Of a DNA stretch of 64,000 nucleotides, positions 1 to 7,945 are shown piece after piece. The stretch covers positions 28,480 through 92,479 of the forward strand of contig JAGFJG010000178.1 of the NCBI GenBank assembly GCA_024102915.1. The letters run 5' to 3'. The DNA comes from Caldilineales bacterium (GTDB lineage Bacteria > Chloroflexota > Anaerolineae > J102). Position 1 is the first letter of the stretch. Every line of letters begins with the position of its first letter. The position numbers and the translations under genes are program-made. The notes below the pieces were generated by a model, which made no database searches, was not told where the DNA came from, and was given only the letters and a program-made list of their open reading frames with translations.

Positions 1-167
1 AGTGTGTTCAAAAATTCGCCCAACAATCCGCGCAGCCACGAGAAAAGCAATTCCAGCAGGATGACGACTATGACTGTCCCGATAATGCGCAAGATGACGT
101 ATACGGGATGACGACGCAACGTGGCGATAACTTCTTCACCGCGTTGGAGCTGAACCGGTTCGCTCAT
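1..167 (-). CDS. Membrane protein N-terminus (PH-domain-like family), cut by window edge
   Basis: The first 55 codons of a minus-strand gene, with the rest lying left of the window. The start is ATG at 167, preceded by a GAGGTGG ribosome binding site. The translation opens with a short charged head (MSEPVQLQRGEEVIATLRR) followed by a strongly hydrophobic helix from about residue 22. A GEEV-type head followed by membrane helices resembles the N-termini of bacterial membrane proteins carrying a YdbS/bPH2-type domain, but that domain would lie outside the window. The family call is therefore a guess; what is visible is only a membrane-anchored N-terminus. Confidence 0.6.
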   Translation of the reverse strand, partial: MSEPVQLQRGEEVIATLRRHPVYVILRIIGTVIVVILLELLFSWLRGLLGEFLNT

Positions 168-482
168 GAACCACCTCGGAGGGGAGTACGATGGGACGCG
201 TCAAGGATAGGATGTAAATTCAGTTGACACGATGGCTGATAGAGAGCCCCTGAAGGATTCTGCTATCGACCATCGCCAGGCGAGACACCAGAAACAACGT
301 GATTTCGTTCGAAATTGAATTGCCAACGCATTATAGCGCAAAACAATGTGAGCGAACGAAAAGATTTGTAGCTGAAATAATATGATGTCCATCATAGCGG
401 ATGACTGTAATCCGGTTTACGATAGAGTGCAAAGTCGCTTGATGCGACCCAGGCATCGAACATAAGAAAATAGGAGTCTATG
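168..482. other. Divergent intergenic region, 315 nt
   Basis: AT-richer spacer between the divergent membrane protein and CoA-binding genes. It holds a possible minus-strand -10 TATAAT (330-335) for the left gene and a 16-nt perfect inverted repeat listed separately (381-396). No RNA gene or credible short gene was seen. Confidence 0.5.
381..396. promoter_or_regulatory. Palindrome, candidate operator
   Basis: TATGATG-TC-CATCATA is a perfect inverted repeat with 7-bp arms and a 2-nt centre. It lies about 85 nt upstream of the CoA-binding protein gene, in a non-coding spacer. It could bind a dimeric regulator; none of the regulators in the window is obviously matched to it. Confidence 0.3.
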
Positions 483-950
483 ATGGCCAATTTAGCCGAA
501 ATGGCGGCCGATTTTTTGGCGCAAGATCGCATTGCCGTGGCAGGCGTGACGCGCACGAAAGAGGATGCCGCCAACAGCATTTACCGCAAACTAAAAACAG
601 CAGGTCACGAAGTCTTCCCGGTGAACCCGAATGCCGAGACGTTCGATGGCGACCCCTGCTATCCCGATCTCGGTTCTATCCCTGGCGGCGTCGCTGGCGT
701 CGTCGTCGTCACCAAACCGGAGATCACCGAACAGATTGTACGCGACTGCGCCAGGGCCGGCGTTTCCCGTGTGTGGATTCATCGTTCACTGGTCGGCAAC
801 AGCGTCTCGGATGAAGCGGTGCGATTCTGCGAACAGAATGGCATCACCGTGATCCCCGGCGGTTGTCCGAATCTCTTTTGCGAGCCGGTCGATTTCGGCC
901 ACAAATGCATGAAGTGGTTTGGCCGCATGACAGGCGCCGTGCCGAAGTAG
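483..950 (+). CDS. CoA-binding domain protein (YccU-like)
   Basis: A 155-residue single-domain Rossmann protein of the CoA_binding_2 type. The start of the fold reads RIAVAGVTRTKEDAANSIY, the nucleotide-binding loop of this family. It continues with a VFPVNPN strand-turn and a VVVVTKP strand, and ends at the conserved PGGCPNLFCEPVD stretch. These proteins are small cytosolic CoA or nucleotide binders of unsettled role. Two ATGs lie side by side at 480 and 483; AGGAG at 472-476 is 6 nt from the second and only 3 nt from the first, so I chose 483. The gene stands alone and converges with the metallophosphoesterase. Confidence 0.85.
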   Translation: MANLAEMAADFLAQDRIAVAGVTRTKEDAANSIYRKLKTAGHEVFPVNPNAETFDGDPCYPDLGSIPGGVAGVVVVTKPEITEQIVRDCARAGVSRVWIHRSLVGNSVSDEAVRFCEQNGITVIPGGCPNLFCEPVDFGHKCMKWFGRMTGAVPK

Positions 951-980
951 GGTTCGACGTTCTAAGTTCCGGGTTCCGAT

Positions 981-1009
981 ATTCAACCTTGAACCTGTAA
1001 CTTTGAACT
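981..1009. repeat. Short interspersed repeat, copy R1
   Basis: A 29-nt element between two convergent genes. It is matched at 28 of 29 positions by 24955-24983, and its words (CCTTGAAC, CCTGTAAC, TTTGAACT) recur in permuted order in the inverted repeat at 15860-15934. Confidence 0.7.
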
Positions 1010-1013
1010 GATC

Positions 1014-1910
1014 CTACGCCCCGACCAGCGTGAACAGCGTGATCTCTGGCGGGCAATTGTAGCGCGCGGGAACGCTGATCATGCCCAGACCGCGATTGGT
1101 GTAGACCCAGGATTCCCGCACGCGGTACAAGCCCATATCGTACATCTGGCCCAGATAGGGCAGGACAAGCGCCTCCCCGCGGATACGTACCTGTCCGCCG
1201 TGCGTGTGTCCGGCCAATTGCAATTGCACGCGGCCATCGCGAGAAACCGCCTCGATCAGATCAGGCTCGTGCAGGAGCAGAACGACCGGCGCGCCAGGCG
1301 GGGCGTCGGCCAGTGTGGCGTCCAGATCAGGCTGCCCGCTCCAACCGTCGTCCATCCCCCCCAGGTAAAACTGATCCCGCCCTTGAGCGATAGCCACGCC
1401 CTGGTTGATCAGCATGGGGATGCCCGCCTGCACAAAGCTGGCCTTGACCGCATCAACGTCTAGCCAGTAATCATGATTGCCCAACACCGCAAACACGCCG
1501 TGGCGGGCGTTGAGACGGGCGATGATGGGCGCAAGCTCGAAGGCCGCGCCGATGTCATGCCAGACATAATCGCCGGTCAGCACGATCAGGTCGGGATTGA
1601 GGGCGTTGGTCGCCGCCACAGCCTGGGCGACGAAATCAGGCCGGGTGTAGGGCTGAAGGTGGATGTCGCTGATCTGGGCGATAGTGAATCCCTCCAGGGC
1701 AGAGCCGAGTCCGCCGATGGGGATTTGCACATGTTCTACGGTCAAATCTGTCGCCTCGTTATTCAAGGCGAGAAAGGCCGTGGTCCCGCCCACTGCGGCC
1801 AACAGCCCGCCCGCTGTCAGCTTCAGGAATTGGCGGCGCGTCAATCCCCGCCTGGCATTGCTGTCTTGGGCGGATGTGGTGAGTGGCGATTCGTCGGTCA
1901 CGCCGCTCAT
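1014..1910 (-). CDS. Tat-exported metallophosphoesterase (YkuE-like)
   Basis: A 298-residue calcineurin-type phosphoesterase. The N-terminus holds a twin-arginine signal (TRRQFLK, residues 24-30) followed by a hydrophobic stretch, so the enzyme should be exported or anchored outside the membrane. The metal-site blocks follow in order: DIHL, GDYV, GNHDYW, an LLLHEPD histidine and GHTHGGQ. Relatives act on phosphodiesters such as UDP-diacylglucosamine or other lipid head groups, but the substrate here is unknown. ATG at 1910 overlaps the mrpD stop as ATGA, so it should be translated as the last gene of the antiporter operon. An in-frame upstream extension to 2093 is only mrpD sequence read in another frame. 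Confidence 0.88.
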   Translation of the reverse strand: MSGVTDESPLTTSAQDSNARRGLTRRQFLKLTAGGLLAAVGGTTAFLALNNEATDLTVEHVQIPIGGLGSALEGFTIAQISDIHLQPYTRPDFVAQAVAATNALNPDLIVLTGDYVWHDIGAAFELAPIIARLNARHGVFAVLGNHDYWLDVDAVKASFVQAGIPMLINQGVAIAQGRDQFYLGGMDDGWSGQPDLDATLADAPPGAPVVLLLHEPDLIEAVSRDGRVQLQLAGHTHGGQVRIRGEALVLPYLGQMYDMGLYRVRESWVYTNRGLGMISVPARYNCPPEITLFTLVGA

Positions 1911-3421
1911 CCCCCCAATACGCTGCTGATATACAGCGTCGGATTCCCCAGCCAGAATGCCGTTCGTTCGGCCAAAGTGATCAGCGGTTCCGCCCAGATG
2001 CCAATAGCAACCACGAGGATGACCAGCATCCCCGGTGCAAGGAGATGGTCGGGATGGTCTTGAAGCTCGGTCTGATTTTCGGGGGCTTGCCACCAGATGC
2101 GCATGAAGGCGCGTGCGCCATAGACCAGGGTGAGGATCGATGCGACACCGAGAAGGGCGAGCGATGCGAAGCGCTCAGCAGCGATGCCTCCTGAGAACAG
2201 CAGCATTTTGCTGATGAAGCCGCTGGTGGGAGGGATGCCGGCCAGGGCCAGGGAGGCGATCAGAAAGAGGATGCCAGCTAACGGCATGTTCCTGCCCAGG
2301 CCTCTGAGCCCGGAGTAAGTCGCTGTTTTTGTTTGCGACCAACTGGCGACAGCGCCGGTGAGCATCATCAACGCCGCTTTGATCAGGGCGTGGCTGAAGG
2401 TGAAAACGAGGGCGGTCATCAAGGCGAGAGGCGTTCCCCAACCGATGGCGATGAGGATGAAACCGATCTGGGCGATGGAGGAATAGGCGAAGGTGCGTTT
2501 GGCGTGGGCTGTGCCGATGGCGGCCAGCCCGCCGAAAAGAATGCCCGCCAGCCCCAGGACGATCAGGGCGGCGCGGATGATGTCCGCCTGTGCGACGAAC
2601 AACAGTGTCGTCATGCGCAGAAAACCATACACCCCGACCTTGCTCACCGCCCCGGCCAGCACGGCAGTCACGGCCGTGGGCGCGGCGGAATAGAGGTCCG
2701 GCTGCCAGAAGTGCAGGGGAAATACAGCGCTCTTGATCATAAAGGCGGCGAATAACAGCACGATTGCCACCGTCAGCAGGGGCGCGTCGGGATTGGCGGC
2801 GATGCGCCCGGCCAGGTCGGCCATGTTGAGTTCGCCGTACTCGACGTAGAGGATGCCGATAGCCAACAACAAAAACCAGGACGCCACCAGGCTGATATAG
2901 AAGTATTTGTAGGCTGCTTCCGGACCGGCTCGATCATCGGAAATAGCGGCCAGGATCACGCCGGAGATCATCAGCAACTCGATGAAGACGTACAGGTTGA
3001 AGATATCGCCGGTGAACATGACCCCGGTCAGGGCTGCGCCGAGCATGAGCAGCAGTGGGAAGAAGGCAGGGTAGCGAATACAGCCGTCGCCTGAGCCCAG
3101 GGCATAAAGAATGCCCGCCACCAAAATCAATTGCGAGAGCGCGGCCATGAAGACGCCGAGCAAATCGGCTACGAGGCTGATGCCGAAGGGCGCAGGCCAG
3201 TTGCCGGGCTGGAAGACCAACGGCGCTCCGCCGCGCCAGACCATCGCCAGCAAGCTCAGGGTGATCAGCAGGGATGCCATCGCCACGGCCAGCGTCCCAT
3301 AGGAACGCACCCGATGATACCGTCGCAAGAGCAAGGCCAGGGCGGCGCCGACGACAGGCAGGAGGATGGGCAGTGTGACCAGGAAGGTGTTCACAGCCGG
3401 CACTGCTTCAGTTTTCAACAC
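1907..3421 (-). CDS. mrpD: Na+/H+ antiporter subunit D
   Basis: A 504-residue, roughly 14-helix protein of the NuoN/ND2/MrpD family. It includes the conserved helix with a charged residue (GDIFNLYVFIELLMI) and the lysine-bearing FAAFMIKSAVFPLHFWQPD segment typical of proton-translocating antiporter subunits. Acts in the membrane as part of the hetero-oligomeric Mrp complex that exchanges cytoplasmic Na+ for external H+. Although the fold is shared with complex I, all neighbours are Mrp subunits, which decides the call. The gene sits last among the Mrp genes instead of between C and E. Its start overlaps mrpG by 14 nt, and its stop overlaps the phosphoesterase start. Confidence 0.93.
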   Translation of the reverse strand: MLKTEAVPAVNTFLVTLPILLPVVGAALALLLRRYHRVRSYGTLAVAMASLLITLSLLAMVWRGGAPLVFQPGNWPAPFGISLVADLLGVFMAALSQLILVAGILYALGSGDGCIRYPAFFPLLLMLGAALTGVMFTGDIFNLYVFIELLMISGVILAAISDDRAGPEAAYKYFYISLVASWFLLLAIGILYVEYGELNMADLAGRIAANPDAPLLTVAIVLLFAAFMIKSAVFPLHFWQPDLYSAAPTAVTAVLAGAVSKVGVYGFLRMTTLLFVAQADIIRAALIVLGLAGILFGGLAAIGTAHAKRTFAYSSIAQIGFILIAIGWGTPLALMTALVFTFSHALIKAALMMLTGAVASWSQTKTATYSGLRGLGRNMPLAGILFLIASLALAGIPPTSGFISKMLLFSGGIAAERFASLALLGVASILTLVYGARAFMRIWWQAPENQTELQDHPDHLLAPGMLVILVVAIGIWAEPLITLAERTAFWLGNPTLYISSVLGG

Positions 3422-3737
3422 GCGCCTCCAGATCGTCTCGCACCGATTTGTGGAGAGCGATTTTGACGCGATACGCGGTGGAACTCAGCGCGTGCGCTGT
3501 CACCGGCCCGGCCAGAATGAGCAATGCGATCAGCACCAGGCCCTTACCGAATCCCAAAGGCGTTGAGGCCATGGCCCCGACCAATAACAGCACGACGCCG
3601 AAAACGCCGACTTTGCCCGTGGCATGCAGGCGGGTGTAAACGTCGGGCAGGCGGATGTAGCCCAGCACGCCGAGGACGCTAAAGGCAGTTCCGGCCAGCA
3701 CGGCGAGGATGGTGATGAGTTGAAGTAGGGTGGACAT
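3408..3737 (-). CDS. mrpG: Na+/H+ antiporter subunit G
   Basis: A 109-residue protein with three predicted membrane helices. It carries the MrpG/PhaG signature around residues 20-45 (LGVLGYIRLPDVYTRLHA), a loop conserved across the family. It is a small accessory subunit of the Mrp Na+/H+ antiporter. I placed the start at ATG 3737, because an in-frame extension to 3794 gives a polar, non-family-like leader that overlaps mrpF. The gene begins 4 nt after mrpF ends and runs 14 nt into mrpD, as expected for tightly coupled translation. Confidence 0.93.
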   Translation of the reverse strand: MSTLLQLITILAVLAGTAFSVLGVLGYIRLPDVYTRLHATGKVGVFGVVLLLVGAMASTPLGFGKGLVLIALLILAGPVTAHALSSTAYRVKIALHKSVRDDLEARVEN

Positions 3738-3741
3738 AGTC

Positions 3742-4017
3742 TTAAAACATCTGCTCGTCGGCGATGTATTTCGCCAGGGCCAGCGTACTGACAAACCCCA
3801 GCGCCGCCAGCCCCAGCGCCACGTCGATAAACACGCTGTCTCGCTCGATGATGCTGATGATCACGAGCACGGCCAGGGTGAGGATGCCCAACAGGTCCAC
3901 GGCAATCAGGCGGTCGATGACGTTCTCGCCCCGCCAGGTGCGCCACAAACTGACGCCCATCAGGACGATGTGGACAAACAGGGAGCTGAATAAAACGACG
4001 TTAAGGATGGTAGTCAT
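3742..4017 (-). CDS. mrpF: Na+/H+ antiporter subunit F
   Basis: A 91-residue membrane protein with three helices. It shows the MrpF pattern in which an arginine-rich loop precedes VIDRLIAVDLLGILTL, whose aspartates are conserved in MrpF/PhaF. Functions as a small subunit of the Mrp antiporter membrane complex. It starts 5 nt downstream of mrpE and ends 4 nt before mrpG. Length is normal for the family (about 85-95 residues). Confidence 0.92.
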   Translation of the reverse strand: MTTILNVVLFSSLFVHIVLMGVSLWRTWRGENVIDRLIAVDLLGILTLAVLVIISIIERDSVFIDVALGLAALGFVSTLALAKYIADEQMF

Positions 4018-4022
4018 AGCGA

Positions 4023-4502
4023 TCAGACGAAGATCTTGCCGAGCAGGTCGCTGCGCAGACGTTGCGCCTCATTAACATAAGCCTCAGCCTTGGTGATGTC
4101 GAGCGTGTGGGTGTACATGACGCCGTTTTCGTCGATCTCGATCACCATCTCGCCAGGGGCCAGGGTGATGGCATGGGCGCTGAGCGCGGTCGCCAGTTCG
4201 CTTTCGCATTGCGAGGGGATGGCGATGATGCCGGGGCGGATCGGGAGTTTGGGGTCGAGCACCAGCCGGGCGACCTGCAATCCGCTCAGGATCACGTCGC
4301 GGATCATGATGAAGACATAGGCTGCCAAGGCCAGGATCGTCCTGGGGATGTTACGCCATTCGAGGCTGCCTTTCGGCGGGCGCAAAAGGGCGATGATGAT
4401 CAGGCCGATCAGCAGGCCGATGATGATATTGCTGATCTGCCAGTTGCCGGTCAGCAGCACGTAGGTGAGCGCCAATGTCAGGACGCCGATGATGCGGATC
4501 AT
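4023..4502 (-). CDS. mrpE: Na+/H+ antiporter subunit E
   Basis: A 159-residue protein with two N-terminal membrane helices and a cytoplasmic C-terminal domain. It carries the typical MrpE segment TLAPGEMVIEIDENGVMYTH, in which the strand-turn-strand after LAPG is strongly conserved. It contributes to assembly and stability of the Mrp complex. The gene is separated from mrpC by 66 nt, the largest gap inside the operon. That gap is where mrpD would sit in the common A-B-C-D-E-F-G order. Confidence 0.93.
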   Translation of the reverse strand: MIRIIGVLTLALTYVLLTGNWQISNIIIGLLIGLIIIALLRPPKGSLEWRNIPRTILALAAYVFIMIRDVILSGLQVARLVLDPKLPIRPGIIAIPSQCESELATALSAHAITLAPGEMVIEIDENGVMYTHTLDITKAEAYVNEAQRLRSDLLGKIFV

Positions 4503-4568
4503 GTCAGCGACTCCTGATTGCGGGAAAGTCGGTCGTTATCGCCGGATCGGATGCCGAATCTCATGCGC

Positions 4569-4901
4569 CTAATTCCGCAACGAGTCGATCTCGTCCATGT
4601 CGCTGGTCTTGTAGCGCACGGAGATGATGTAGAGCAACGAGAGGACAAAAGCAAGGCCGCCCATGCTGATCACGATGGCGGTGAGAACCAGCGCCTGAGG
4701 CAGGGCGTCGCTGCGCTGTCCCGACGCCGTCGTATAGGCGGTGACCAGGCCGTCGTAAGCGCCGGTGCTCAACAGGAACAGATTGATGGCATTGCTGATC
4801 AGGAAAAGGCCCATGGCGGAGCGCAGAATATTCTGCCGCATGATCTGGAAGAGGCCGATCCCGAACAAAGCGCCGATGGCGAGGGCCGTGAGAAGTTGCA
4901 T
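4569..4901 (-). CDS. mrpC: Na+/H+ antiporter subunit C
   Basis: A 110-residue, three-helix subunit homologous to NuoK. It shows the diagnostic LFLISNAINLFLLSTGAYD helix and ALPQALVLTAIVISMGGLA, in which the ALVLTAIVI core is the MrpC/NuoK signature. The start ATG at 4901 overlaps the TAA of the mrpAB fusion by one base (TAATG), a classic coupling arrangement. A longer frame to 5261 is shadow sequence inside mrpAB. Acts with MrpA and MrpD in the membrane arm of the antiporter. Confidence 0.93.
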   Translation of the reverse strand: MQLLTALAIGALFGIGLFQIMRQNILRSAMGLFLISNAINLFLLSTGAYDGLVTAYTTASGQRSDALPQALVLTAIVISMGGLAFVLSLLYIISVRYKTSDMDEIDSLRN

Positions 4902-7864
4902 TAGATTGAAGGCTCCTGCAATTGGCGGCCTGTCTCGATGTCCGAAGCGGTCCGATTCTGGCTTTGCTCGTCGTCGATTTCGCCGGGATGGCCGAGTGAA
5001 TCGAGGATATAGGTCGAGCTTCCCAAGACGGCCAGGAAGATGGCGACTTCCATCAGGAATGAGGAAGCGATGTGGAATCCTGAAGGCAGGGGCAGGTGCA
5101 TCAATTCGCCGTAGTCGATATTGCCAAACATGCTGACGCCCATCAGTCCGGCCATAATGCCGTTGCCGATGGCTAACAAAAGGCCGCTGGCGATCAGCGG
5201 CGCGGGTCTTAGCCAGCGCAACCGGGCTTTGGTTTTTCGATACCCAAAGACGACATACCACAGCCCCACCACCAGACTGACGATGACGCCGGCGGTGAAC
5301 CCATCGCCCGGTTGATCATGGCCGTACATCATGTGGGTGGCAGCCAGCACCAGGGCGAGGGGCAGAGTGAGATAGGTGAGGCTGCGCACGAAGGCCGAGG
5401 GTTTCTGCGATTCGCCGGGGCCGCCGATGCCATAGCTCCGCATCAGGCGCGTGATCAGCCGCGGTGATTGGATCGGCTGATCGCCCATAGAGCGGGCGGC
5501 ATAACGCAACAACGTGTAGACGCCCAGCCCCGCCATGCTGAACACGGCGATCTCGATCAGCGTATCGAACAGGCGGAAATCGACAACGATGGATCCCACG
5601 ATGTCGGTTGCGCCGGTCAGTTTCTTGGCATTGGCCTCATAAAAAGGCGTGACAAGACTCTGGCGCGGGCGGCTGGTGAGGGCGAAAAGCGTGATGATGA
5701 ACACGCCGATTCCCCCGCCCAGGGCGATAAGGATGTCACGGGTCAGGATCAGGCGATTACCGCTGAGTGATTGTTGCCAGGCGCGATAGCGCTGAGATCG
5801 GGGCAGGCGAGAGAGCGCCAGCACCAGGATCACGACGGCCAAAATATCGACGACGATCTGCACCAGGGCTACATCGGGCGCGGGTTCCAGCACCATGAGG
5901 ATGGCGACAGACAATCCCGAAACGCTCAGGGCCATGATAGCGAAGAAGCCGCGTTGCAGCATCACGGTGGCAAGGGCCGAACCTACTGCAAACGCCAATG
6001 CAAACAATTGCAGGGTAATGAATTGACCTTCCAGGTCGAGTGTGGGGAAGGTTAACGCGCCCACCAAATCGGGGATTACGGGACGGCTGAAGACCAGGAT
6101 CGCCAGCCCGACAAAGAGGAGAATCACCGCCAGATAGAAACGCAACTGGCCTTTTTGCAGCCGGGTGGCGATGGCGCCAAGCCGATCAAGCGCGGTCAGA
6201 GTCAATCGATAAACGGTATCGAACGACCAGCGCGCGGGGATTCTGTTCTGCAGGCCGCGAACGCGATTGCGCTCCAGGAACAATCCCGTTCCTAAAGAGA
6301 TAGCGATCACGCTGAGCACCAGGGGCACGTTGATCCCCGACCAGAGTTCTAGCGAGACCTTCACGGCATCGCCAAAGGCGACAGAGGCGGCGCTGGCGAG
6401 CAACTCGGCGGCTGGTTGCGGTTCGGGCGCGTTCCCGATGAATAGGGCGAACAGAGCGGGGAAGGCCGGGGCGAAGATCATCCCCCAGGGCGCTTCGTGA
6501 GCATGAATGGTCGGGTCTTTGGGTTTGCCCAAAAAGGTCTCCCAGATCAGCATTCCCATCTGCGCCAAAAGCAGCGCTCCGGCGACGACTGCCGCCGCCG
6601 GTAAAATGAAGTTCAGCGCTTCGGGAACAGACGGATGCGTGGCCGTGGCCAACAGGGTTTCCTTCGCCAGAAATCCGAAGAGCGGCGGCAGGCCCGCAGC
6701 CGAAAGAGCAGCGATGCTGGCGACGACGAATGTCGCCTTCATCGGGCGCCACAGCCCGCCCAGCCGCCGCATGTCGCGCGTCCCCGTCTCATGATCAACG
6801 ATGCCGGCCACGAGGAAGAGTGCGCTCTTGTACAGGGCGTGGGCGACTATGCCGATCACCAATGCTTTGTAGGCGATGGACGTGTCCTGGCCGATCAACA
6901 TCATCAAGACGCCCAACTGGCTGATCGTGGAAAAAGCCAGAAGCGCCTTCATGTCGTTTTGCTTGAGGCCCAGATACGCGCCCGTCAACATCGTCGCCAC
7001 GCCGAACAGGGTGAGTAACCAGAACCAGGAGTCGGTCTCGCCCAAAGCCGGGTTGAGGCGAGCCATCAAATAAATGCCCGCTTTGACCATCGTGGCCGAA
7101 TGCAGGTAGGCGCTGGCAGGCGTGGGTGCGGTCATGGCGCCTGGCAGCCAGATGTGGGCGGGGACCTGTGCGCTTTTGGTGAAGGCGCCGAAAGCGATCA
7201 AGGCCAGAATGGCGAGATAGAATGGGCTGTTTCGCAGCAAGTCGCCGCTGTGCAGGATCTGCGACAATTCGGTTGAGCCCGCCACCGAACTCATGAATAT
7301 CAGCCCGGCCAACAGGGCGATGCCGCCGCCGCCGGTGATGAACAGCGCCTTGAACCCGCCCTTGCGCGCCGCCTCATCTTTGTACTTGTAAGCGACAAGC
7401 AGGAAGGAGACGATACTGGTCGCTTCCCAGAAAATGAAAAGCGTGATCACATCCCCGGCCATGACCAGGCCCAGCATGGCGAACATGAACAGGAACATGA
7501 AGGCCAGAAATCGCCAGGCGCTTTTGTCGCCCTTGAAATAATAGCCCGTATAGATGATGACCAGGACGCCGATGCCGGTGACCAGCAGGCCAAACAGGGC
7601 GCTGAGGCTATCGAAGTAGAAGCCAAAGCTGAGTCCCAGGCTGGGGATCCAGTCGATCTGCCAGGTCAGGGCTGCGCCATGATCGACCGTCACCGTCAGC
7701 GGGATGAGCCAGACGAAGGCGACCAGCGGCAGCAGCGCCAGCGCCCAGCTTGCCAGGGTGATATTCAACCGGCGATTGATAAACCCGATCCCCGTGAGCG
7801 CGGCAATACCCGCGGCCAGGAGCACCAGCAACAAGGGGATCAGGAGCGGAGTGTCGTTGATCAT
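4901..7864 (-). CDS. mrpA: Fused Na+/H+ antiporter subunits A and B
   Basis: A 987-residue polytopic protein. Residues 1 to about 500 form the NuoL-like proton channel; examples are the glutamate helix LFIFWEATSIVSFLLV and the lysine segment FGAFTKSAQVPAHIWLPGAM. A middle region of about 500-800 is MrpA-specific. Residues 815-960 carry a complete MrpB domain, recognisable by THMMYGHDQPGDGFTAGVI. Fusion of A and B in one chain is known in several lineages. It is the core subunit of the Mrp complex and first gene of the operon. The next gene upstream on the strand ends 81 nt away, so a promoter may lie in 7865-7945, though none is obvious. Confidence 0.93.
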   Translation of the reverse strand: MINDTPLLIPLLLVLLAAGIAALTGIGFINRRLNITLASWALALLPLVAFVWLIPLTVTVDHGAALTWQIDWIPSLGLSFGFYFDSLSALFGLLVTGIGVLVIIYTGYYFKGDKSAWRFLAFMFLFMFAMLGLVMAGDVITLFIFWEATSIVSFLLVAYKYKDEAARKGGFKALFITGGGGIALLAGLIFMSSVAGSTELSQILHSGDLLRNSPFYLAILALIAFGAFTKSAQVPAHIWLPGAMTAPTPASAYLHSATMVKAGIYLMARLNPALGETDSWFWLLTLFGVATMLTGAYLGLKQNDMKALLAFSTISQLGVLMMLIGQDTSIAYKALVIGIVAHALYKSALFLVAGIVDHETGTRDMRRLGGLWRPMKATFVVASIAALSAAGLPPLFGFLAKETLLATATHPSVPEALNFILPAAAVVAGALLLAQMGMLIWETFLGKPKDPTIHAHEAPWGMIFAPAFPALFALFIGNAPEPQPAAELLASAASVAFGDAVKVSLELWSGINVPLVLSVIAISLGTGLFLERNRVRGLQNRIPARWSFDTVYRLTLTALDRLGAIATRLQKGQLRFYLAVILLFVGLAILVFSRPVIPDLVGALTFPTLDLEGQFITLQLFALAFAVGSALATVMLQRGFFAIMALSVSGLSVAILMVLEPAPDVALVQIVVDILAVVILVLALSRLPRSQRYRAWQQSLSGNRLILTRDILIALGGGIGVFIITLFALTSRPRQSLVTPFYEANAKKLTGATDIVGSIVVDFRLFDTLIEIAVFSMAGLGVYTLLRYAARSMGDQPIQSPRLITRLMRSYGIGGPGESQKPSAFVRSLTYLTLPLALVLAATHMMYGHDQPGDGFTAGVIVSLVVGLWYVVFGYRKTKARLRWLRPAPLIASGLLLAIGNGIMAGLMGVSMFGNIDYGELMHLPLPSGFHIASSFLMEVAIFLAVLGSSTYILDSLGHPGEIDDEQSQNRTASDIETGRQLQEPSI

Positions 7865-7945
7865 CCAGCGGAGTTTACCATATCTGGCGCGGGCTAAGAG
7901 TAAGCGCTCTCCAACTTGCGCCCGGTTTTCGCTGCGCGCCGCGGC

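Noticed and set aside
1907..7864. NADH dehydrogenase (complex I) fragment
   Set aside because: NuoL/N/K-like subunits are present, but with MrpB, E, F and G proteins and no peripheral-arm genes.
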